Counted from the first letter of the stretch, positions 44,730 through 56,900 are shown. The stretch is 64,000 bases of DNA from Chromera velia (GCA_018398765.1 JAHBMJ010002400.1:33947-97946), one strand, 5' to 3'. Numbers and translations are program-made. Notes: generated by a model not told the origin, from the letters alone.

Positions 44730-47700
44730 GTCCACTTCCTCCTCAGGATGGGTGGAGAAAGGATGAAGTGGACAGCTCTGGAGGGAGGGGAGGACCTTCT
44801 GACCTCGGTCTCCTCTCCCATCAATCATGGGGGGAAATACTTCGAGACAGATTTGAGATTCGAGCAGTCCGTCTTCGTGGCAGCACCCGCGAAGATTGAC
44901 CTGAGACCCTCCATGGTGCTCATGTTCGAACTCTTCATCCTAAGGGGGGCTGCCTCTCCTGCAGATAGAGTCGTGGCCTGGTGGGTCTGTCTATTTTTAT
45001 TGTTTTTCTCTTTGTACTAGATGTTGCTCTTAATGTTGGTCTCAGTGCACTTTGGCATTGATTTCCTGTGCTTTCATGCGAAGAGGCGGGAAGTCGTGTA
45101 CGTGTCTCAATCGCTCTTTCTTTTCCTTACTGTCCGTAGATTCATGACCTTGCTGCCTTCCTGTCTTACGCTTTCTGTGACGTCCCTTACGGTGGATGGA
45201 GGAGGTCCTCTTGTCGAGCAGGACTTGATCAGATGATGTGTACAATACATGACAGGAAAAGCGAAAATGCATCCATCACTGCATTTGTTTTTCCTTTGCA
45301 GGGGCGCGTTCCCTCTAGTGGACTCTGACTTCATTTACTTGGAGGGAAAATTTAAGTTGCCTCTGATCCGGTCAGTGAGCTGGGCTTGGTGGTGCTATTG
45401 AAGGTGAAGGAGGGCAACTAGACGCCACAGGGCACCCTTTTTCTTTTAATCATCACAGTCTCTTTTCACCATCACACGCTTTCCATTCAGACAGACAAGG
45501 GCACCTTTCTGTGGCGAGGAAGCCATCGAGGAAAGCGAACGTGTTTTCGAACCCTTGATTGCTGTATTTCGTGCATTGAGACGTGCCTGCAGGGGTGAAA
45601 TCGATCCCTACGTAGACCTCTACTCGGAGTACGAGCAGCTGTACGCAGCCAATGTGGACGAGTGGATAGCGAATCTGTACTTTGAGGCAAGTTCACTTGC
45701 TGGCTTGTTTGGGGTTTTTACATCAGGGATGTGAGCTCCAAGTCCTGATTCATGCGTGAACCACAAATATACAGGGGTGACGTTTTCATTTTCCTCCTTC
45801 CATGCGGCTCTTTTTCTTTCAATGCTTTCCGATACCTTTGCTTTGGATGAATGCGGTGGGGATCTGAAGTCTTTCTGAAAAATAATTCTTGCCCTGTGAC
45901 GACATTGCACTTGCCTTTTTACAATTTCTGTTCACATTGTGCCTGTTCTTAATACATTCCCTGCATGCCTGCCTCGTTGCAGGTCTTCCTGTTGCCCAAG
46001 TACACGAGCGGCCAGGTGGAGTTTGAGGTGGAGTTGGAGTACACAGGCAGACTCCTGGGGTTGACTGAGAAGTCCCAAATGATCAAAGGTCAGTCAGTCG
46101 GTCAGTCAGTAAGTCATTGAGTGTGGAGAGATGGATGTCCTGCTTTGTGTGTGTGGAAAAAGGAACTCTGAAATCGGGCGTTGCCGTCCGTCTAGTCTAT
46201 GAAAAGCGACAGCGAAAACGGACAGAGAGATCATCCGAAAACAAACGGAGGCTTTCTTGAAGAACAGTTTTAATTTGCGAGTGCATTTCATTTGAGACTA
46301 CCGTTCGGCCCTCTTTCCTGGGTAACTGATCAATGATGTCTAAATGGAGGTCCTCTTTTCTTGTGTGTGTACTTGCAGACAAGGGTGACGGAAAGGATGT
46401 GAAGAAATTTGGACTGCGGGACAACACCCTGAGGGACATGGTTGACTGGTTCGGCACAAAAGACCAGACAGGGGCGGGAGGGAAGACCCAAGGGCCTCAG
46501 TGGAAGGGAGACGGGGACGCAGATGATGGGAGGAGCACACAGGGGGGGCCGTCTCCATCGGTGATAGGGAAGATGAACACTGTAAAGACAGCAGTAGGTG
46601 CAATCAGGAGGATGGAGACTGACGAGGAGACGCCGGTGAATCAGTTGAATGCAACCAGGGGGGGGGCGACAGGGGATGCAGACTCACTGGCGGCTGCACG
46701 GTCGAAGGTCAGTCAGGGAACAATGCAAAGTGTGGTTGGTGTGCGCATTTGTATCTGCCACAGCTGTACGTGCGTATGCGCTTCTCAAGATATGACCTTC
46801 GACCGCATTTTGAAGTTTTGAAGGAAATACAAGCGCACTCTCTCCCAAGGAGAATAGACAGCCCTTCAGTAGTCTACTGAATCCAAGTAGTTCTCTCGAG
46901 ATAAGGTGGTAACAAGAAACATTTTGTTTCCTTGTGTCCCCGTGCAGGTCCGGAAGAGAGCAGCTGCCGGGGTCCACGCAGCGGAGGGCCCCGACTACCC
47001 CCCTTCGGTTGCCCCCTCCGGGATGGACCCCGCAGTTTTGGAGGAGGGTGACGATCCTGTGGACCCCTCACCTGATAACTATGGGGGGAATGATGACCCT
47101 TTCAAAAATAACTATGTGAGTTGAGAAAAGATGTAAAGAGACAAAAAAGAAGAGAAACTGCTTGTCCTTTTTTGTCATGTCCTCTTGCAATTTCGTTACT
47201 CTTCTCTCGCCCTCTGTCTTTTCTTTCTTTGCATACTATTCACTTTCTTTTCCCCTTGCTCCTCGCCACCATTTCTCTCCGACTTCATTGCACTCCAGGG
47301 ATGTGATTTTGCCGTCATCCCTCTATTTTCCTTTTTGCTCCGTTTCTCATTTCCGCCTGCAGGAGAGACAAAAGTCTGTAGATGTGGTCTCCCAACTCAA
47401 GGACGGTCTACAGGTGGGTGGGTGGGTGGGTGGGTCAGCATATGCGCCGTCTTATTTTAAGGGCAGAAGATCTGAACGAATGTATGTGAAGCATGTTTTG
47501 TCTCCCGCCTTCGCTTTTTGTTCTCCTTCCTTGCAATGTTTACCTTCCACATTGTATTTCCTCCCCGACCTCTTTTCACCGGTTTTTGCACAGTGACTAT
47601 GGACAAACTGAAACGAATTTTCTGTCCCTGTCTTTGCTCTTGTCACAGAGCGACTTGAGGAAGTCCGCAACTGCGAGGTCCACCAAGTCAGACAGACCCG

Positions 47701-50700
47701 AACCCTCCCCGATGGCCGCCGCGTCCCCTTGGGAAAAGGCCTACACCTCCAGGTCTGCAGCAGTCAAAGCGAAGAGATCCGACTCCACACTACCGGATGA
47801 GGCGGCGCCCACTTCCTCAAAAAGCTGGGGAGCCGTCAAGGCTGTCTCTGCCCTCGCAGCGACTGCGGGACAGACCCCGGCAGGACCCCGGGACTCGAAT
47901 GGTACAGTGGGCACCGCAGCATCAGCAGCAGCTGCAGGACTCGCACTTCGCACAAAAACAAAAGTGGTCGGTCAGCGTGGGAGAGGCAAGAGGAAAGAAA
48001 GGAGTGCGCGGGTGAAATGGGACTGCCTCCTTGTCGTTTCTCTTTCCAATTGTCAAAATGCATATTGTTGCAATGTCTTGTTGTCAGAGCCAGACCGCAA
48101 GAACCTTGCCTTTTATGCCATGATCTTCTGATGCATGCATGCAGGATCACGGGGAGGAGGACCAGCTCCTCCTTGCCGAGAGGCATCTGGAGAATGTCCG
48201 TGCGTGGATGCACGGGCAGCTCCCCAAGAGGGACTTTGAGCCTCTGACCTCAGCTGCCCAATTCGATCAGTACCTCTACTCAGTTACGGGAAGCGATCAA
48301 CTTCGAACTCGAAATGTCAGTCAGTCAGTTAGTCAGCCAGTCAGTCAGTCAGTCAGTCACTCAGTCAGTCAGTCAGTCAGTCAGCCAGTGCCCTGGATTG
48401 ATTACCTGGTTTCACTTTGCTGACAGACTTGGAAGGAGAGTCCGACTGTCTCCCATCTCTTTTCAGTTTGGTTCTTTTCATTCACCGGCTGCGCCCCTTC
48501 TCCCTTCGAAGATGCACAGAAGGACTCGATGAGATTCCCGATCAATAGCTAGATGCGCAGGGTGTCCGTGGAAACAGGAACTCAAGAAAGTGAACCGCGA
48601 GAGTGTAGAATCAACGCGGAAATTCTGTGAATATGTGTATGCATGTTCAGGAGGCCCTGAGAAAATGGAAGTACATCGCCGACGAGGTGTTTGCGGAGAT
48701 GCACTGGAGGAGGTGGAGGACGGGGACCTTCTGGGTTTACCTGCTCATCATTCTGTTGATGGCCTGGCTGAGAATCTACGTGCATTACCTGGGGGCGTAT
48801 ATTCTTTTGAAAGCTGCACGGTGCGTGTGGGATTGGTGAACTGCAAACATCTGCGTTTTCCTTATGACGTTTTTAGTTCTGCTTTGGTCTTATCTCGCTG
48901 TGTCTGCACGATGTTGCCTTCCCTTTCCTACGTATTTTTTGTCTTTTTAAACTTGTTTTTAGTGTCCGATTGTTTGACCTTTTTCGCCTATTGTTTTTGG
49001 TCTCGTGGTGTAATCGCACCTTGGGCACATGTTCGTTGCTCCCGGTAGCCGCTGCTTCTCTTTGTAGAGCACCTTGGTTTTCGAACACGAAGGAAACATG
49101 ACTGCGCGTACAAAGTCAGTAAATATATATCCGGATTGATTTAATTCCGTCTGCAGGGTTCCCGTGTACAACTTTGAACCACTTGTGTACACAATGAAGG
49201 TTGAATATATTTTGGTGAGTGAGTCATTGAAGTGCATGTCGGTTGAAATGACAGACGCCTTTCAACTTTCCTTTGCCGGTCTAGAAAATCAGGTGCACTT
49301 CTCAACAGTCCACACAGCGCTGTTCACTAGGGAAGAAACATTCTGTTCATGAGCTCTCTCTTCGTATGGATACAGGCACACTAGAAGTGGAATATGCAGG
49401 ATGTATATCTGTGTCTGTCTCTCTTTCACTGCAAATTGGGAGGAACAGATCTTTCTGTGTTGAGATAATGTTTCGTTCATCATTCTTCTGTGCGTCTTTC
49501 TGATATCCTTTCTGTCCGGTTGGCTGCCTCTGTCACGTTTGTTCTCTCCGCTTCATTATCTTTCTCTCTATGAGCAAGTTGGTCTATCTGGAGATGCCTG
49601 CAAACATGCACGCTCACGCTTTCTCTTCTTTTCTCTCTCTTTCTGCTGAATTGAGCATATGTGTATGCTTTGAAAGAGAGCTCGTCACCTCATTTTATCC
49701 AGTTCATTGACCGTTTCTTTTCTTGTTGTGTTTCTTTCTGCTTTCAGGATACTATTAGCATCGGCATAGAAGTTGGCGTGCTGATCACGTCCCAGTTCTT
49801 CTGCCTGGTCCTCTTTCTGTTCTTCAACTTTGTGGCCTTCATCTCACAATACCTTCTCGAGAGATTTCCCAACGTCGCGTACAGGTCAATTGGTGGATGC
49901 ATAATTCTAGCAGTCCGTCCGATCTAAGTTGTGGTCGACTTACTGTGTTGGTCTCTGCCCGCATTTACCCTCACAGACTGCAGTCTTGTCCCTGTGTACT
50001 CTTGCGGAAGGAAGAAACACTTCGTTTTATCGTCTGATGGAAGCTGCGTCTCCCCTCGGATACCACCCTCAAGTGATTGACAGAAAAAACGGGGAGCCAG
50101 AGAAAATGAAAGGAAGTCTGGTCATTGTTGATTTATGAGAGAGGGCGCGAAATGCATGAGTGTCTTCACAGTTTTATCCCTCTGCGGAGGTTCTGCCTTG
50201 ATCATGCAATCAGCAACTCTGCATATGTGTGCATTTGTCGAGGTTGTGATCATCCATGCCCTTGCCTCTCCATCGTCAGCCCTGTTTCTTTCTTTGTCAC
50301 ACAGTCAGAGATTTTGTTTTTCGCAAGTTCGTCTCACTCACAGAGCTGGTGTATGTGACCCCTCTGCAGAGTGATTAACGCGTTTGGTCTGGTGACGGTC
50401 TTGGACCCTGTTCTTATTCTGATTGTCGACTGCGCCACTCTGAACTTTACTAGAGGAGACGCATTTCGGCTTTACAATATTTTCCTGTCAGTGAGGCAGT
50501 CCATTGAATTGTTAGAATAACTCCGAGTCGACTGTTCAGGTTGAGACCGTCTGTTTCGTGAGCTTGCCAAATTGGACTCGAATGGCATTTGCTGCTGCGC
50601 CAAGTTTTTTTTTTTCGAAGATGGCTTTCCGTCCTCCTTGATCTCTTCTTTTTTCTATAGCGTAACAAAGTCATAAAATGGTGGCATTTGCGCAGGTCAG

Positions 50701-53423
50701 ATGCACCTCAATGCAATCTCTGCCTGTGCTGTTAGATCTGCCTCCACTTGGTCCTATGTGGTGAGTTGCTTTGGTGCATCTGGATGGAATGCTTGTTCTC
50801 GTTGGTTTTCTCTTTATCTTTCTCGTGCTGCTTTTATTCATACCTGCAGAGATCGGGAGGGGAACGGAGCTGTGGGTGCCATCGTGACGGCGTTCATCTT
50901 TATCACCATGAGCTTCTTTTGTCTGTTCTGCTACTACACATACCTGTTGAACCTCCACCTGAACGGTCGGATTCGGGACGTGTACAACCGGCTGGTGGGA
51001 GAAGTTGGGAATTTTTTTGTTCCCTTCGACTCCGAAGTCTCCGGTCAGTTGCATGTTTTTCTCCACCTTTGTTTCTTTCGTACGTACTTGCTTGCTTCCT
51101 TCCTCCTGTCCTTCATTCATTTCCTCTTTCCTTTCTTCGGTCATGCGGTCAGAGGACATGTTGTGGGGGGCACTGCGCGCGTCATTTTGGGTGCATACGC
51201 TCTTTTCGGTTCTCGCAGGATTCCTGCGGGCATGCATTGATATCATGTCAGGCACTCACATCACATAGCGTGACTTTCCATGTACCTACCTGTCTGTCTG
51301 CTTCTGTACTTGCAGAGAGGCAATTGAGGTTTGTGTGCATGAAGGCGAAGGAGTGGCAGGGAATCACGGGGGAGGTGCGGAAGATAGAGGTGACAGACTA
51401 TGTCGTGAGGGACGAAGACAAATTGGTCAGTCAGTCAGTCAGTCAGTCAGACAATCAGTCAGTCAGACGGTCGGTCAGTCAGACGGTCGGTCAGTCAGTC
51501 AGTCAGTCAGTCAGTCAGTCAGTCAGTCAGACGGTCAGACAATCAGTCAGTCAGACGGTCAGACAATCAGTCAGTCAGACGGTCAGTCAGTCAGTCAGTC
51601 AGTCAGTCAGTCAGTCAGTCAGCCAGTCAGTCAGACGGTCAGACAATCAGTCAGTCAGACGGTCAGACAATCAGTCAGTCAGACGGTCAGTCAGTCAGTC
51701 AGTCAGACAGACAGTCAGTCAGTCAGTCAGTCAGTCAGACGGTCAGTCAGTCAGTCAGTCAGTCAGACGGTCAGACAATCAGTCAGTCAGACGGTCAGAC
51801 AATCAGTCAGTCAGACGGTCAGTCAGTCAGTCAGTCAGACGGTCAGTCAGTCAGTCAGACGGTCAGACAATCAGTCAGTCAGACGGTCAGACAATCAGTC
51901 AGTCAGACGGTCAGTCAGTCAGTCAGTCAGTCAGACAGACAGTCAGTCAGTCAGTCAATCAGACGGTCAGACAATCAGTCAGTCAGACGGTCAGACAATC
52001 AGTCAGTCAGAAGGTCAGTCAGTCAGTCAGTCAGTCAGTCAGTCAGTCAGTCAGACGGTCAGACAATCAGTCAGTCAGACGGTCAGACAATCAGTCAGTC
52101 AGACGGTCAGTCAGTCAGTCAGTCAGACAGACAGTCAGTCAGTCAGTCAGTCAGTCAGTCAGTCAGTCAGTCAGTCAGTCAGTCAGACGGTCAGACAATC
52201 AGTCAGTCAGACGGTCAGACAATCAGTCAGTCAGAAGGTCAGTCAGTCAGTCAGTCAGTCAGTCAGTCAGTCAGTCAGTCAGACGGTCAGACAATCAGTC
52301 AGTCAGACGGTCAGACAATCAGTCAGTCAGACGGTCAGTCAGTCAGTCAGTCAGTCAGTCAGTCAGTCAGACGGTCAGACAATCAGTCAGTCAGACGGTC
52401 AGACAATCAGTCAGTCAGACGGTCAGTCAGTCAGTCCGTCAGTCAGTCAGTCAGTCAGTCAGTCAGTCAGTCAGTCAGACAATCTGTCAGACAGTCAGAC
52501 AAGAAAGGAAACAAACGGGGTCAAGAACAAGATGCTGGCTTGTCTGACTGCCACACGGATCAGAGATTTCTCTGACTTCAATGCTTGTGAGAGGGGTGGG
52601 CGGGGGGGACGCGGGGTTTTGTTTGTGTTGGATCAAACACAGAGAGAAAGGCAAAAAAGCAGAAGGCATTTGCAGACGGGAAAAAAGAGTGAAAAGAGGA
52701 ATACGAAGTCAGGGATTAAGCGAGCTCCTGGAAAAAAGGCAGGAGCCATCTAAGATCGGATCCATCCTTTTTGACTTAAAAGGCCCAACCCCGCTCAGCT
52801 GGTCTGCATGATTCCAAATAAATGCCCCAAAAACCAACTCTCTCTCTCTGTTCACTCCCCCCCCCGTTCTTCAGGGACCGGAGGAGAGATCCACTCACAT
52901 CGCCATATTCACAGTGTCCAAAGACAAGACGACCAAACGTCTATACAGACATTTCCTCCGACTTCCCGAAGGAGCGATATGTGAGATGCCATCAGACCAG
53001 CCTCTTGACCTTGCACACACGGGCCCGCAGCTTCTCGACGCCATTGCTGATCATGTGGCGGAGGAGCAGGCACGGAAGACAGGACAGCAGGGAGGGGCAG
53101 GGAGTCCTGGGTCGATTCGAGCGATCATCACGCCAGCGTCTGAAGCGGGAGGGGGGGAGGGGTTGACAGCGGGTGCACGTACAATAGGGCTGTCACCCTC
53201 GGCGACTCAAAGAAGCGGCACGGCAGGAGCGATGAGCGTGAGGTCCGGGGCAAATACGGGGGTGGCCTCTAAGCTCGGCAGCAAATTGAGAGTAGTGGGC
53301 GCCGCCACCCGCACATGGACGAACGATGTGGAGGACATGGAGGCCGGGGCAAAGTCCACAGAGGACCTGGGGGTTTCTGTGCAACCGTCGGCTGCCCCAA
53401 TTCCTGGGGAGCCGGAGGACTGA
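39580..53423 (+). CDS. Coiled-coil, C2-like, four-TM protein, 26 exons
   Basis: Exons: 39580-39603, 39887-40048, 40892-41062, 41423-41596, 41773-41970, 42426-42542, 42906-43082, 43589-43623, 43996-44076, 44301-44420, 44747-44980, 45302-45370, 45593-45686, 45983-46088, 46379-46707, 46948-47115, 47363-47413, 47649-47966, 48145-48315, 48651-48820, 49157-49214, 49748-49884, 50370-50486, 50850-51043, 51316-51425, 52875-53423. Lengths sum to 4,134 nt and every junction keeps phase (1,377 residues). The N-terminal third is disordered then coiled-coil (EEERLRLQAEIDALRDQI, MELEQAARERLGAERLANEF). Exons 10-14 form a beta-rich C2-like region (VRLELCRAVKEKLPRGQYVV, DLRPSMVLMFELFILRG, WGAFPLVDSDF, LYFEVFLLP). 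Four membrane helices follow: WVYLLIILLMAWLRIYV, SQFFCLVLFLFFNFVAFI, VTVLDPVLILIVDCA and IVTAFIFITMSFFCLFCYY. The cytosolic-looking tail (GPEERSTHIAIFTVSKD) is Ser/Gly-rich at its end. It resembles large membrane proteins of alveolates with a C2-like domain, from memory only; the function is unknown. The intron after exon 13 is GC-AG (GAG/GCAAGT). Confidence 0.85.
40301..40738. repeat. Intronic (GT)n/(GTGA)n/(GA)n array
   Basis: About 440 bp of GT dinucleotides interrupted by GAGT tetranucleotides and two pure GA runs, in intron 2 of the 26-exon gene. Single N bases at 40608 and 40708 mark unresolved junctions between GA and GT runs, so the array length is probably uncertain. Confidence 0.95.
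51426..52500. repeat. 1-kb CAGT-derived array starting at a 5' splice site
   Basis: The last intron of the 26-exon gene begins GTCAGTCAGTCAGT and continues for about 1,070 bp as GTCA tetranucleotides. A composite block, AGACGGTCAGACAATCAGTC repeated twice, recurs at least nine times with varying GTCA spacers, so a higher-order unit has been duplicated. Rare variants (AGAAGGTC near 52010 and 52232) mark individual blocks. It creates 470-600-codon Gln-Ser-Val frames that are artefacts. Confidence 0.97.
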
Positions 53424-53554
53424 CTGACTGACTGACTTGATGGATGCAGACTGAGTGAGTGAGTGAGTGACATTTTAGAAGAAGAGAAAGAAAGAGTAGT
53501 TGGGGGAATGAATCACATTGCACACAAAAGAATAAACTTGCTGCTCGTCAATTT

Positions 53555-53600
<46 letters not shown>

Positions 53601-53996
53601 TTTCTTATATATGTATGTGATGCACAAGAAGAAACTTTATGAACCGAAGCACGAACGCGTCCCAAAAGAAATGAAAAGATTACAGCGTTTGAGGCAGGCA
53701 TAAAAAAGAAAACAAGACGGAGAGGTGTAAGAGACAACTGGGCAGGATCGAGTGTGTTTTCTGTCTCACTCCCGTTGCCTCAGTCTCGTTCCCTGTCCTC
53801 CTCATTCTCTCATCCTGCCTCATTTACGGGACAGAATTTTATCTTATCATTCAGCTCTTTCTTTCTTTCTTTCTTTCTTTCTTTCCTTCTTTCTTTTTCA
53901 TTTCACTTCTTCTTTCTGACTTTCTTGATTGATGGATCCCCAGCCGCTTGGCCTCTGCCTCCCAAAAGGGCCGGGCTGTCTTTGTTTATCTCTCTT

Positions 53997-54027
<31 letters not shown>

Positions 54028-54820
54028 GGGCAGTTCTTTTTGCTGGTACAGCTTGGGGAGTTAGGATGGACAGAAATCCCGGGAGGGCGGGGTAAGAGAG
54101 TGACAACGTCCTGGGAGAGAAAAGCGACTTTAACTGATTTTCAATTGCCAGTACTACCCTTCCACCATGTCCCGGTGGGCCCAATTCTCTGCTACAGAAA
54201 TTTGAACCTGACTTAATTTTTTCCTGCACGAAGGAACGATGGACGACAACTGGCAAACACGCAGAGATCGATCGAGGTTCGATTGCTCGTGCACTTGCAT
54301 TGGAGGTTGTGGGTGCGTTGTTCCGCATAAAAATCGTGCACACAAGAACGAATTCGTGCTGCTGCTGCACGTTTCAATCAAACATCGACTCGATCATCCC
54401 GGTACACCCTTCCCTTGCAAACTAGCTTGCAAAGAAGTAAAAGACCCATTGGATTCGATACAGTTGAAACACTACTTTAAATAAAGTCAATTATACGACA
54501 ATGCATAACAACACAGAATTTCAGCCTACATTTTAGCTGAATTTATGGCTATAAACAGCCTTTAAAACAGGAATGTTAAGGTAGGGAGTATTACAGCCTG
54601 GGCTAATGTGTGAGACACTTTAAATACCTAAATCATTCGCTAAATTGCAAGCTGCAATGCACGGTAAATTTGTCCGTTATAAAATTTTTTATAATCCAAT
54701 TTTAGATGGAATACATTATTTTAGTTCAATAATTTATTGCATGTATATAAGAGCCAAAGTCCAGCAATACGTTGTATTTGATATTGTAAGTTTGTGCATG
54801 ATGTCTAGTGATGTTGTACT
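53424..54820. other. Spacer 3' of the 26-exon gene
   Basis: Directly after the stop codon the sequence is TGACTGACTGACTGAC, then GAGT repeats. Two (TTTC)n arrays lie at 53548-53600 and 53860-53890, and a (CTGT)n run at 53998-54027. No gene is supported. From about 54.5 kb the DNA is AT-rich. Confidence 0.4.
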
Positions 54821-55900
54821 AACCTCTCTAAACCTAAGTACCACTTGAAAGAATATAATCAAGATGGTCTATATTTGCGGCATCGTTTTTTAAGATACTG
54901 TTCACATGTGCGGCACTGATGCTTAGTGACCAGATTTCATTTGATTTAATTTGATTTGAAGTAGGGCTTAACCTCAAATCAAATCTTAGGCCTCAGAAAC
55001 TTTAGTATAATAGGGCCGGGCCTATCAAATCCTATCAAATCTAGTATCAAATCCACTTCAAATCTGACCTTTTAACAAATCTTCGAGATTCTTTGAGGTC
55101 AATCCGTTATCAAGTCTCTCAAATAAGTCTTTGCACTTTTTTGTGCGCAAAAAAAAAAAAATATAAAAAGATTTTAATTTTTCATCGGTTTTACATGAAT
55201 ATGAACGCCTAAAAGCTTTTTTAAATGTCTGTTCAGTGAAAAAAAGGTCATCTAGTCTATTTTCCAGACATTCAAGTTTTAATTGAGGGTTTGAAGTGGT
55301 TCTTTATTGTGCTGTGGCAGTTTTTGCGCTTCTTTCTTTGCTTTGGGCCCTTCTTGGGTCCCCCCTTATCAAACCGATCAACGATGTCAAACAATCTCAC
55401 AGGTCATAACAATAAGAAGGCCGCATTAGTATACACTGCCGGCTACGCGAAGAAAGCTGTTAGCTTTTAGTGATTGGACACTCGACGATTAGTGATTGTT
55501 TTAATTAGATAAGAGTCTTAATCTAAAGTCTTAATTTAACTTTTAATCTAGTTTTTAGTGATCTTCTTGTCTTTAGGGCTTTCCAGGATTTGCTAGTGGT
55601 GTTGACTGTATCATGTCGTCTTCAGTGCTCTTGTTGCCTGTCGAGAGTGATCTCTAGACTTCAACCTCACATCTACCTCAAATCTGGTCAGATTGGAGCT
55701 TGAAGCTCAAATCAAATCAAATCTTATCAAATCAAATCTGGTCACTACTGATGGTCAAGATATTGCCCAAATGTGTGGTATAGGCTTTCAAGATACTGTC
55801 TAGGATACTGTAAACAATCCGCGCCTGCGGCGCGGGCTTTCAAACTTATCTAAAAATGCGGTTTCAATTTTTAAGTGCATAGTACTTAGGTTCAGGGAGG
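54821..55900. mobile_element. MULE-like MITE split by a nested insertion
   Basis: The left end AACCTCTCTAAACCTAAGTA with CCACTTGAAAG and the right end TAGTACTTAGGTTCAGGGAGG are inverted. Together with internal words (ATATAATCAAGAT, TTTGCGGCATCGTTTTT, TTCAAGATACTGT, AAAAATGCGG), they match the 240-bp element at 56551-56790. Removing the insert at 54924-55747 and one copy of its target duplication leaves about 248 bp, the expected size. The outer target duplication is degraded (GTACT is shared), consistent with an older copy. Confidence 0.75.
54924..55747. mobile_element. hAT-like element nested in a MITE, 824 bp
   Basis: The left end TAGTGACCAGATTTCATTTG and the reverse complement of the right end, TAGTGACCAGATTTGATTTG, are inverted repeats of about 35 bp rich in ATTTGATTTG. 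Flanks CTGATGCT (54916-54923) and CTGATGGT (55748-55755) form an 8-bp target duplication with one mismatch. The AAATCAAATC-rich subterminal regions are typical of hAT-type non-autonomous elements. No transposase frame was found inside. Confidence 0.75.
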
Positions 55901-56550
55901 TCATCGTACTTGCATTTAGACCTAGATCTAGAGTTATATGTGCCACACCTGGGCGTGAAAAGCCGTAGGAGGCGGTATTAAAGCCTTACTAGTACCAGAG
56001 TTAGTAGTAGCTTAGTATGAGAGTTTCAATATACTAGGTGTGTGGGCCGCGGGGCTGCGATGTGAGCCAAGCATAATGGACCCAACGTAATTTCTAGGGT
56101 AATCCAAGAACTATGCAAGGTCATGCTAAATAAGCCATGCAATACCCATGCAAGACAGGTGACTAAATTAGTAGGAGCAGACATGCCAAGTTATGCCTAG
56201 AGTTATGTCATATACTAAGTTACACAGGGAACATCGGCATTAGCCGCGTCTCATAATTTAAGTCGTAAAGGTCAATCTAATTAGAGATGCCAATTAATTG
56301 ATATATTAATTTAGTTGGAGACTAGGTTTAGGACTAGGTTTTAGACTAGGTTGGGGACTTCCTGCTATAGATTTCATGGTATGCCAGTGGGCGTATGCCT
56401 AGGCGTATGCTTTCACTACTATAGTTTCATAGTGCTTTCACTGACATCGCTGCAGTGACCTAGGCAATCACTACACCTAATACTAAGCCTAATATTATTA
56501 AATTCGATGAACTGTCAGCGTCTGACGGTCGCTAAGCTAGTCGCTAAGAC
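55901..56550. other. AT-rich spacer
   Basis: No gene is supported. It contains several GACTAGGTTTAG-like short repeats near 56320-56355 and CTAGGC/TATGCC words, probably decayed transposon sequence. Confidence 0.35.
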
Positions 56551-56790
56551 AACTTCCCTAAAACTAAGTATCACTTGAAAAAATATAATCAAGATAATGT
56601 CTATTTGCGGCATCGTTTTTCAGGAGACCATCCACAACTGTCACACAGTGGCGTAGACGTTTAAGATACCGTCCAGATATGCGGCTTTGGTTTTCAAGAC
56701 ACTGTGAATGATCTATACCTGCGGTGCAGACTTTCAAGCTTATCCAAAAATGTGGCTTAAACTTTCAAGTGGTACTTAGGTTCAGGGAGG
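56551..56790. mobile_element. MULE-like MITE, 240 bp, perfect 10-bp TSD
   Basis: The left end AACTTCCCTAAAACTAAGTA with TCACTTGAAA and the reverse complement of the right end, CCTCCCTGAACCTAAGTACC with ACTTGAAAG, are imperfect inverted repeats of about 30 bp. Both flanks read TCGCTAAGAC (56541-56550 and 56791-56800), a perfect 10-bp duplication. A 9-11-bp duplication is characteristic of Mutator-like (MULE) transposition; family assignment rests on that length. No coding capacity. Confidence 0.8.
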
Positions 56791-56900
56791 TCGCTAAGAC
56801 GGGGCAAGCTCTAGGGCAAGCTTTCATCGAGTACCACTGGGAGTACCATTAGCTAGACCATCGAGAAAAAACCTCCCTTTAATATAGCTCTGAGCCAGAG

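Noticed and set aside
50700-50760. Possible extra exon between exons 23 and 24 of the 26-exon gene
   Set aside because: Acceptor and donor exist, but including it breaks the frame or adds a stop with every phase tested, whereas joining 50486 to 50850 gives a continuous NIFLDREGNGAVG.
50748-52753. Long Gln-Ser-Val-rich open frames (599 and 472 codons)
   Set aside because: They are translations of the intronic CAGT-derived array. True exons 24-26 of the surrounding gene are in defined frames with splice sites, and the array lies between 51426 and 52874.
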